This document shows positions 13,946 through 19,967 of a stretch of DNA of 19,967 nucleotides, piece after piece. Position 1 is the stretch's first letter, and each line of letters starts with the position of its first letter. The stretch is taken from NCBI GenBank assembly GCA_038231255.1, contig JBBRLR010000084.1, positions 1 to 19,967 of the forward strand. The letters run 5' to 3'. A program made the position numbers and the translations under genes. The notes under the pieces were generated by a model, which was given only the letters and a program-made list of their open reading frames with translations, ran no database searches and was not told the DNA's origin. Source of the DNA: JALYUS01 sp038231255. Its GTDB lineage: Bacteria; Chloroflexota; Chloroflexia; Thermomicrobiales; JALYUS01.

Positions 13946-14864
13946 CACAATCACGAACAACCGACCCGCCGCCGTCCCGGTCATCGCGCCGCCCGACGAA
14001 ACCACCCCGTCGGGCAAGCGGTCGCGCCGTCGTGGACGTGTGCCGCCTGTCGTATTAATGTGCTTCGTCATTGTCGCTGCGCTCGTGCTCGTGGCGATTT
14101 TTGCACCGATCATCGCGCCGCACGACCCGCAGAAACAGACCTTGCTCGCGCGGAATCGCCCCCCCGCTTGGATGAGCGGCGGGAGTACGACGTATCTGCT
14201 CGGCACCGACAACCTCGGTTACGACGTTTTCAGCCGCCTGATCTATGGTGCCCGCATCTCGCTCAGTATCGGTTTCCTCGCGACGCTCATCGGCATGCTG
14301 ATCGGGACAGCGCTTGGGCTTGTCGCCGGGTTCTTTCGCGGCACGCTGGACTGGTTCATCATGCTCGCGGTGGATGCGCAACTGGCGATGCCCTTTATCG
14401 TCATCGCGGTCGCGGCGGTTGCCGCTTTCGGTCGGGGCATCCCCGTCCTTATCGTCCTCGCGGGGATCAGCGGCTGGATGCTCTACGCCCGCGCCTGCCG
14501 CGCGACGGTGATCGCCCTGCGGGAGCGCGAGTTCGTCACCGCCGCGCGGGCGCTCGGCGCGTCGAACGGGCGTATCCTCGGCAAGCATATCCTGCCGAAT
14601 ATCGGCTCGATCATCCTGGTGATCGTCACGATTGATCTGCGGCGCGTGATCCTTTTCGAGGCGACGTTGAGTTTCCTCGGCCTCGGCGTCCAACCACCAC
14701 AATCATCGTGGGGTTCGATGATTGATATCGGGCGCGAGTACTTGAATACCGCGTGGTGGGTGAGCATTTTTCCGGGCCTCGCGCTGATGCTCACCATCCT
14801 CGCCGTCAGCCTGATCGGCGACTGGTTGCGCGACGTCCTTGACCCAACACTGCGCTTGGGATAG
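13938..14864 (+). CDS. ABC transporter permease, DppC/OppC family
   Basis: The 308-residue partner permease has a charged N-terminal tail and a first membrane segment (VVLMCFVIVAALVLVAIFAPI), with IIAPHDPQKQ after it as in DppC proteins. It carries LLGTDNLGYDVFSRLIYGAR, the EAA loop (FVTAARALGASNGRILGKHI), FLGLGVQPPQSSWGSM and the end GDWLRDVLDPTLR. The start is taken as GTG 13938, with GAGG 7 nt upstream and an 8-nt overlap with the first permease; a TTG at 13920 is possible but lacks a site. The next gene is its solute-binding protein after a 137-nt gap containing repeat copy C. The two ATPase genes expected for a Dpp/Opp system are not in the window. Confidence 0.93.
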   Translation: MSNTITNNRPAAVPVIAPPDETTPSGKRSRRRGRVPPVVLMCFVIVAALVLVAIFAPIIAPHDPQKQTLLARNRPPAWMSGGSTTYLLGTDNLGYDVFSRLIYGARISLSIGFLATLIGMLIGTALGLVAGFFRGTLDWFIMLAVDAQLAMPFIVIAVAAVAAFGRGIPVLIVLAGISGWMLYARACRATVIALREREFVTAARALGASNGRILGKHILPNIGSIILVIVTIDLRRVILFEATLSFLGLGVQPPQSSWGSMIDIGREYLNTAWWVSIFPGLALMLTILAVSLIGDWLRDVLDPTLRLG

Positions 14865-14875
14865 AGGAAAGATAC

Positions 14876-14957
14876 GAACGCAGAGGGCGCAGAGAAAGAA
14901 AAAAGGAGCGCATTCTCTGCGTTCTGATTCTTGTCTTTCTGAACGTCTTGGCGGTTC
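14876..14957. repeat. Palindromic repeat, copy C (9-nt unit family)
   Basis: GAACGCAGAG (14876-14885) is the inverse of CTCTGCGTTC (14915-14924). The left arm continues with a second GGCGCAGAG unit. A further CGTCTTGGCGGTTC segment near the right edge resembles the CGCCAAGACG units of the half copy at 11760. It lies between the permease and binding-protein genes and could lower or stabilise expression of one part of the operon. Confidence 0.65.
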
Positions 14958-15001
14958 AGAATGCGTTGGTTACGGTGATGATACGTGAAAGGAAGACCTG
15001 G

Positions 15002-16714
15002 ATGAAGACGACGACACTGATCGGGCGGCGGGCGATGATGCGGGGCGCGCTCGCGGTCGCGGGAAGTACGGCCGCGGCGGCGCTCCTGGCGGCTTGTGGG
15101 AGCGGTACGGCGACGGACACGCCAAAGGCGGGGGCGAGCGCCGCCGCGACGACTGCACCGGCGACCGGCGCGCCAACGACCGCCGCAACCACCGCGACGA
15201 CGGGCAGCGCCCCGGCGGGCGCCCCGGCAACCGCGATCAGTGCGGGCAAGACGATTCCCGAACTGCGGATCGCCGTCGCCGCGCTACCGGACGCGATGGA
15301 CCCGCAGGAATCTATCAGCAATGTCGGTATGCGCATCCACTACTTCACCTTCGATACGCTGATCCGCCGCGATTTCTTCAACAACAGCGCGCTCGTCCCC
15401 TCGCTCGCGACGGAATGGAAACGCACCGACGACAAGACGCTCGAAATGACCCTGCGCAAAGACGTCCTCTGGCACGACGGCACGCCCTTCACCGCCGCCG
15501 ACGTGAAGTACACCTTTGACCGGATCATCGCCAAGGACCCGAAACTGGAAGTCGCCACCCCCGGCTACTTCCCGCTCGACAGCGTGACGATGCTCGATGA
15601 CTACCGCGTCCGCTTCGTCAGCACGGCGGTAGACCCGGTGCTCGAAAAGCGCTTTGCCGGTCTCGGCGCGCAGATTATTCCCGCCGCCTACCACAAGCAG
15701 GTCGGTGCGGACGCCTTCCGGCTGAAGCCGATCGGCACCGGGCCGTACAAGATGGTCGAGTTCGTCACCGGCGACCACATGACCTTCGAATCGTTCGACA
15801 AATATTTCGGCGGCGCGCCGGCCGCCAAGAAGGTGACGATCAAAGTGATCGGCGAGACAGCGACCCGGATGTCCGCCCTCATCAACGGCGAAGTGGATAT
15901 CGCCACGAATGTACCGCCCGATCAGATCGCCTCGCTCAAAGGCAAGAAGGACGTCGTCATCAAGCAGGCGCCACTCGCCAATATCCAGCTGCTGCGCTTC
16001 GACATGAAGGTCAAGCCGATGGACAACCGCTTCGTCCGGCAGGCAATCAACCTCGCCATTGACCGCAAGACGCTGACGGACGCGCTTTGGAGCGGCGACG
16101 CGATCTACACGCGCGGTTTCCAGTACGAGGGCGAGGATTACTACAACGCGGCCCGCCCGCTCACGCCGTTCGATCCCGCGAAGGCGAAAACGCTCCTCCA
16201 GCAGGGTGGCTACGCGAACGAGCAGATCACCTACCTCGCGCAGTCCCCGAACTACTACACCTTCGAGAAGGAGGCAGCACAGGCGATTATCGAGATGTGG
16301 AAGGCGGTTGGCATCAACGGCAAGCTCGAACTGGTCGAGGGCACGCTCCAGACCAAGACTTTCCAGGAGAACACCCGACAGATCACCACGTGGTCCGCGA
16401 CGAGCGGCACGGCTGACCCGGACGGCTATCTCTGGCGTAACTGGGGGCCGGACAACCTGCAACAAAAGAACGGCTGGTGGTCGGCGGAGAGCGCCGCGAA
16501 GTACAACCAACTCGGCACGCAAGCCCGCTCGATCCTCGACAAGTCGCAGCGCTTCGATCTCTACCAGCAGATGCTCACCGAGTGGGAGACCGAAGCGCCC
16601 GGCACGACGCTCTACATCCCGAAGGAATCCTACGGCCTGCGCTCCACGATAGACTGGACGCCGTACCCGTTGTACTACATGGACTTGCGCGCGTATAACT
16701 TCAAGGTTAAGTAG
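15002..16714 (+). CDS. ABC transporter substrate-binding lipoprotein (SBP family 5, peptide/nickel type)
   Basis: The 570-residue exported protein has an N-terminal twin-arginine-like segment (GRRAMMRGALAVAG) and lipobox LLAAC with C32 as the likely lipidated residue. This is followed by an Ala/Thr/Pro/Gly-rich linker to about residue 80. The family 5 fold follows, with the hallmark TPFTAADVKYTFDRI near residues 160-175, IGTGPYKMVEF, MDNRFVRQAINLAIDRKTL and late Trp/Tyr-rich segments. It would capture a peptide-like solute outside the cell and deliver it to the DppB/DppC-type permeases encoded just upstream. The ATG at 15002 has AAAGGAAG (14988-14995) 6 nt upstream; an upstream TTG in frame would lie in the repeat. 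Binding-protein type does not fix the ligand; family members bind peptides, nickel, opines and sugars. Confidence 0.93.
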   Translation: MKTTTLIGRRAMMRGALAVAGSTAAAALLAACGSGTATDTPKAGASAAATTAPATGAPTTAATTATTGSAPAGAPATAISAGKTIPELRIAVAALPDAMDPQESISNVGMRIHYFTFDTLIRRDFFNNSALVPSLATEWKRTDDKTLEMTLRKDVLWHDGTPFTAADVKYTFDRIIAKDPKLEVATPGYFPLDSVTMLDDYRVRFVSTAVDPVLEKRFAGLGAQIIPAAYHKQVGADAFRLKPIGTGPYKMVEFVTGDHMTFESFDKYFGGAPAAKKVTIKVIGETATRMSALINGEVDIATNVPPDQIASLKGKKDVVIKQAPLANIQLLRFDMKVKPMDNRFVRQAINLAIDRKTLTDALWSGDAIYTRGFQYEGEDYYNAARPLTPFDPAKAKTLLQQGGYANEQITYLAQSPNYYTFEKEAAQAIIEMWKAVGINGKLELVEGTLQTKTFQENTRQITTWSATSGTADPDGYLWRNWGPDNLQQKNGWWSAESAAKYNQLGTQARSILDKSQRFDLYQQMLTEWETEAPGTTLYIPKESYGLRSTIDWTPYPLYYMDLRAYNFKVK

Positions 16715-16733
16715 AGTGCTGAGTGCTGAGTGC
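16715..16733 (+). repeat. Heptamer tandem tract (AGTGCTG)n right after the binding-protein stop codon
   Basis: AGTGCTG is repeated about 2.7 times immediately after the TAG at 16712-16714. It is similar in unit size and location to the tract at 2302-2325. Confidence 0.65.
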
Positions 16734-16776
16734 GATTATCCCAAGAATCCAGGCATCGGGTGAAGGAGAGGTAGCG

Positions 16777-18321
16777 ATGGCAACGACGAACACGCCTTCC
16801 GCCATCCGCAGTGACACTCGGCACTCCACCCAGCGCGTCATCCTCATCGTTTGGGACGGAATGCGGCCCGACCGTGTCAGCGCGGAGCTGACGCCGAACT
16901 TGCATGCATTCGCGGCAGAGAGCGCGGTCTATCGCCGTGCCGTGGGCGTCTTTCCGTCGGTGACGCGGCCGACGACATCAAGCGTCAGCACCGGGGCGTA
17001 TCCGGCGGGGCATGGGGTGCTCGGCAATCTCTTCATCGGGCCGCCGGGCGACCGCACGCCGATTGACACGGGCGCGCGGGCCGACCTCGAACGGCTCCGC
17101 GCGGTCAATGGTGGCCGTATCCTGCGGCTGCCAACGCTGGCCGAAGCGCTCGCCAGCGCGGGGAAACGGCTCGTCGTGATGAGTAGCGGCACGACTGGGC
17201 AGGCGACGCTGCTCGACCCTGAGCGCACCGCGACAACGATCCACACCGAGTTCACCTGGCCCGAACCGCTGATGGAGACCCTCGCCGAGCGGTTCGGGCC
17301 GCCGCCCGCGAAGGCGATCCCCGTGCAGGCGGCGCACGAATGGCTGACCGATGTACTGCTGGAATATGTCCTGCCCGATGTCGCGCCGGATGTCGTGCTG
17401 ATGTGGCTCTGCGAGCCGGACGCCAGCCAGCACGCGCGCGGCCTCGGTTCCGCCGAAGCGCAGAACGCGACGCGCGGCAACGATGACCGCCTCGGTCGCA
17501 TCCTCGCGGCGGTCGCGGCGAGCGATGTGCCGACGACGGTCATCGTTGCGTCCGACCACGGACACAGCACGGTGACGGGCATGGTGCAGATAGGCGATGC
17601 GCTGCAAGGCGCGGGCTTCGGCGCGGCGGTCTTTCGCAAGCAACTTTGCACCTCGGACAGCATGCTGCTGATCGAGGATGGCCCCGACGCGGCGACGCTG
17701 CGCAACGAGGTCGGCGCGTGGCTGCGGGAACAGCCGTGGGTCGGCGCGTTCGTGGACTGGTCGCGGCGGGATGCGGCGGACGGCGTATTGACGCCCGCCT
17801 TTGTTTGGAACGGGCGCGATCCGTCCGAATTGCCGTACGCGCCGACCTTCACCTACTCCTATGCGTGGGACGACGCGCCGAACGCGCACAACGTCCCCGG
17901 CAGCGCGTTGACCGGGTACACCGCCGCGCTCGCCGATTTTGAACGGCTGCAAGGGCCGGTGATCGGCCTCAACCGGCTCACCTCCACCCACGGCACCCTC
18001 AGCCCGCGCGATCAGCGGACGGTGCTGATCGTCGGCGGCAACGACGTCCGCCCTGGCGCACTCGATGTACCGGCGGGCGTTGTGGACATCGCGCCGACGA
18101 TCCTCGCCCTGCTCGGCCTGCCGCCCCTCCCCGATGCCGATGGCCGCACACTCGCGGAAGCCTTCGCCGCCGGCCCGCTCCCCGCATCCGTCGAAGTCCG
18201 CTCCGAACCGTCACTCGCCGTCCCCAGCGGCGCCGCACAACGACACTGGATCGGCACGACCGCATACCTGGAAACGACCTTCCGTTCGCCCCAAGAGACC
18301 GCGGCGGCCAGGAACATGTGA
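16777..18321 (+). CDS. Alkaline phosphatase superfamily protein (nucleotide pyrophosphatase/phosphodiesterase type)
   Basis: The 514-residue protein shows the two-metal active site of the NPP/type I phosphodiesterase group: D27 (VILIVWDGMRPD), T63 as nucleophile (FPSVTRPTT followed by STGAYPAGHG), D215 and H219 (EPDASQH), D260 and H261 (ASDHGHS), and H405 (STHGTLSPRD). It would hydrolyse phosphodiester or phosphomonoester bonds with two zinc ions; no signal peptide is apparent, so it is probably cytoplasmic. The ATG at 16777 follows AAGGAGAGG. It starts 62 nt after the binding-protein gene on the same strand and may be its last operon gene, possibly processing the imported compound. The substrate is unknown. 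The gene is convergent with the DUF385 gene, with 31 nt between stops. Confidence 0.9.
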   Translation: MATTNTPSAIRSDTRHSTQRVILIVWDGMRPDRVSAELTPNLHAFAAESAVYRRAVGVFPSVTRPTTSSVSTGAYPAGHGVLGNLFIGPPGDRTPIDTGARADLERLRAVNGGRILRLPTLAEALASAGKRLVVMSSGTTGQATLLDPERTATTIHTEFTWPEPLMETLAERFGPPPAKAIPVQAAHEWLTDVLLEYVLPDVAPDVVLMWLCEPDASQHARGLGSAEAQNATRGNDDRLGRILAAVAASDVPTTVIVASDHGHSTVTGMVQIGDALQGAGFGAAVFRKQLCTSDSMLLIEDGPDAATLRNEVGAWLREQPWVGAFVDWSRRDAADGVLTPAFVWNGRDPSELPYAPTFTYSYAWDDAPNAHNVPGSALTGYTAALADFERLQGPVIGLNRLTSTHGTLSPRDQRTVLIVGGNDVRPGALDVPAGVVDIAPTILALLGLPPLPDADGRTLAEAFAAGPLPASVEVRSEPSLAVPSGAAQRHWIGTTAYLETTFRSPQETAAARNM

Positions 18322-18352
18322 CGCGATCTCAAGCCGGCCTTCCAGGATGATG

Positions 18353-18823
18353 TTATTCGAGGCGTACGCGGACCACGGCGACGCCGCGCCGTACCGCCCG
18401 CTCCAGGTCATCCGCGTTCGGCATGCCGTCGGGTTCGCGCCGGATGCTGACAAATCGGCCGTGCGTCGGATTCTGCGCCAGCAACGTGCGATAGAGTGGC
18501 GCCATCTCGGCTTTGTCAGCCACGACCTCCGCGCTGCCAGTACGCTCGCGGCCACGCAGCCGGACGGTCACCCGTGCGCCATCACGGAGGTTCTTCCACC
18601 AGGGACCGGCGGCACCGATCAACACGGTATCGCCCTCGCGCGCGTATCCGACGGGGAGCGTGTACCGCTTCCCGCTCTTGCGCCCGGTGAAGGTCAGGGC
18701 GAGCAATTTCCGACTGACGATGCCATGGACGGGCGACGTGAGCAGGAACAGAGGCAAGCGATTCATGACGCGCATCCCGCGCGGCATTGGACGCGGTAGC
18801 GACGATGTGGTGATTTCAGCCAT
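18353..18823 (-). CDS. Nitroreductase-family deazaflavin (F420)-binding protein, DUF385/Ddn-like
   Basis: The 156-residue split-barrel protein has the family-typical stretch LTFTGRKSGKRYTLPVGY (about residues 42-59) followed by VLIGAAGPWWKNLRDGARVTVRLRG, as in Ddn-type F420-dependent nitroreductases and related proteins of actinobacteria and Chloroflexota. The N-terminal part (PRGMRVMNRLPLFLLTSPVHGIVSRK) is amphipathic and may contact the membrane, as proposed for Ddn. The ATG at 18823 has AGAGGAG about 8 nt upstream. It is convergent with the phosphodiesterase gene and divergent from the amidase gene over a 412-bp gap. If it does use F420, the cell must make this cofactor; no F420 biosynthesis gene is in the window. 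The activity on any given substrate is unknown. Confidence 0.87.
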   Translation of the reverse strand: MAEITTSSLPRPMPRGMRVMNRLPLFLLTSPVHGIVSRKLLALTFTGRKSGKRYTLPVGYAREGDTVLIGAAGPWWKNLRDGARVTVRLRGRERTGSAEVVADKAEMAPLYRTLLAQNPTHGRFVSIRREPDGMPNADDLERAVRRGVAVVRVRLE

Positions 18824-19235
18824 TGGGAAACTCCTCTCGTGAAGCGTACAGCCCGGCAGCAAACGCCCCGTCGCGCGCGATCAGCGGCGATGGGGCGAGC
18901 AAAGGCGGCGCTGATGGCATCCTACTGCCGCGCGTGGCACGAGTCGCCACTCATGCGGACGGTTCGACGACGATCCGTTCTGAGGGGGAGAACGCCATCC
19001 GGATGGTTCCCGGAGGCTACAAATCGCTCGGGTGGTCGCGATGCCCCGGACATGATCGCTGGACACGAGCGGACCAGCGAGTGGCGCATTGCCGCGCGGA
19101 ACGATTGCCGATGAAGGTGAAACAATCGTCTCGTGTCCGGCAAGTCCGTTGTCGATTTCAGGCTCCGCCGAACGAATAATCTGTATGAGCGGCCGCGACG
19201 GCAGCAGCGCGATAGGAAAGCGAGGAGAGATCGCA
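18824..19235. other. Intergenic region without a recognised gene
   Basis: This 412-bp stretch separates the divergent DUF385 and amidase genes. Short reading frames cross it on both strands, but none has a good start, a recognisable protein or a plausible length. A CCATCC-GGATGG palindrome is present near 19001. An AT-richer patch (GAATAAT, 19174-19180), about 20 bp downstream of TTGTCG (19149-19154), may belong to the amidase promoter. The amidase ribosome-binding site GAGGAG is at 19222-19227. I see no riboswitch or T-box motif. Confidence 0.5.
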
Positions 19236-19967
19236 ATGGAGAGTGTTTTTTTCAGTACGACAGAGCTGGCGGCAGCCATCCGCGCACGCCAGATTTCCGC
19301 CACCGAAGCGCTGGAAGCGCATCTGGCGCAAATTGACGCGCGTAACCCCATCCTGAATGCCGTCATCACCCTGGACACCGAGCACGCACGCGCACGGGCG
19401 CGGGATGCGGATGCAGCAATGGCGCGCAATGAGGTGTGGGGGCCACTGCATGGTGTGCCCTTCACTCTGAAAGATGCCCATGCGACGGCAGGAATGCGCA
19501 CGACCACTGGGTTTCCGCCGCTGGATCATGTACCCCAGGAGGACGGCACGGTCGCGGCCCGCCTGAAGGCGGCAGGCGGCATCCTCATCGGCAAGACGAA
19601 CGTCGCCGCGATGCTGGGCGATTTCGGGCGCACCGAGAATCCCCTCTTCGGACGCACCAACAACCCCTGGGACATCGGGCGCACGCCAGGCGGTTCCAGC
19701 GGCGGCGCGGCGGCGGCGCTGGCCGCCGGGATGACTCCCTTCGAGGTCGGCACCGATCTGTCCGCCTCGATCCGCATCCCAGCCCATTTTTGCGGCGTGT
19801 TCGGCATGAAGCCGACCGAACATCGAGTCTCCTTGGATGGCCTGATTCCCGGTCTCCCGCCGCCGCGCAGCGTCCGCATCATGTCCTGCATCGGGCCGAT
19901 GGCGCGCACCGCAGAGGATCTGGCGCTGATCTACGCGATCATCGCGGGGCCGGACGGGCGCGATACC
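19236..19967 (+). CDS. Amidase (amidase signature family), N-terminal half, cut by window end
   Basis: The first 244 codons are visible; family members are usually about 450-500 residues. The Ser-cisSer-Lys triad can be placed: K79 (FTLKDAHATAG), cis-Ser S154 (TPGGSSGGAAAALAAG) and nucleophile S178 (GTDLSASIRIPAHFCGVFGMKPT). The 24-residue S-S spacing is that of fatty acid amide hydrolase and relatives. The usual I-G-G-S oxyanion sequence before the nucleophile reads L-S-A-S here, which is uncommon. It would hydrolyse a carboxamide to acid and ammonia. GatA is unlikely because the neighbouring gatB/gatC genes are absent, though the downstream side is not visible. The ATG at 19236 follows GAGGAG by 8 nt. 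Confidence 0.92.
   Translation, partial: MESVFFSTTELAAAIRARQISATEALEAHLAQIDARNPILNAVITLDTEHARARARDADAAMARNEVWGPLHGVPFTLKDAHATAGMRTTTGFPPLDHVPQEDGTVAARLKAAGGILIGKTNVAAMLGDFGRTENPLFGRTNNPWDIGRTPGGSSGGAAAALAAGMTPFEVGTDLSASIRIPAHFCGVFGMKPTEHRVSLDGLIPGLPPPRSVRIMSCIGPMARTAEDLALIYAIIAGPDGRDT

Noticed and set aside
15284..16522. Minus-strand reading frame of about 412 codons across the binding-protein gene
   Set aside because: The plus strand encodes a well-marked family 5 binding protein; the antisense frame has no family features or ribosome-binding site.
16929..17991. Two long minus-strand frames across the phosphodiesterase gene
   Set aside because: Both are antisense to a protein with a full set of metal ligands and show no recognisable domain.
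18881..19507. Minus-strand frame across the DUF385-amidase gap
   Set aside because: It overlaps the amidase start on the other strand, has low-complexity Arg/Ser/Ala content and no ribosome-binding site.

Overview
The window is a GC-rich bacterial chromosomal segment carrying 15 genes plus one tRNA. I see no transposase, integrase, CRISPR array or replication gene. The likely source is a Chloroflexota bacterium, perhaps Thermomicrobia-like. This is inferred from the gene mix (M81/MlrC peptidase, HpcH/HpaI aldolase, LLM-type and DUF385-type putative F420 enzymes, a twin-arginine-like lipoprotein peptide binder, a PQQ sugar dehydrogenase with PKD-like tail) and from intergenic spaces full of palindromic repeats. 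It was not tested by any search.

Layout. Bases 1-639 hold the 3' end of a secreted PQQ-dependent sugar dehydrogenase, followed by a hairpin, a promoter-like site and tRNA-Leu(UAA) at 780-864. A minus-strand block then runs leftward from 7206 to 888: cytochrome P450, D-2-hydroxyacid dehydrogenase, HpcH/HpaI aldolase, M81 metallopeptidase and FAD-dependent oxidoreductase. The dehydrogenase and aldolase overlap by ATGA, and the peptidase starts 25 nt after the aldolase, so these three form a clear operon. Plus-strand genes follow: an LLM oxidoreductase (7502-8425) and a HemL-like aminotransferase (8554-9858). A convergent secreted beta-lactamase-fold hydrolase (9906-11417, minus) comes next. Then come a gene-poor stretch with a possible small RNA, pdxH (minus), and a divergent IsdG-like monooxygenase. 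The plus strand continues with two Dpp/Opp-type permeases, their solute-binding lipoprotein and an alkaline-phosphatase-superfamily phosphodiesterase. The window ends with a DUF385 protein (minus) and the first 244 codons of an amidase.

How the genes may work together. The minus-strand block looks like small-molecule catabolism: oxidation (P450, FAD oxidase), 2-keto/2-hydroxy acid interconversion, retro-aldol cleavage, and an MlrC-like hydrolase. The transporter probably imports a peptide or other small substrate, but its ATPases are not here. Enzymes for imported or secreted substrates (phosphodiesterase, amidase) lie beside it. The substrate cannot be read from sequence.

The most unusual content is non-coding. 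There is a nested palindrome-in-palindrome element (2134-2292), a dispersed family of hairpins built from 9-nt CGCAGAGGA-like units (three copies and one half copy), a possible structured small RNA ending in a 15-bp hairpin (11581-11705), and heptamer tandem tracts at two gene ends. No convincing new multi-gene system was found.
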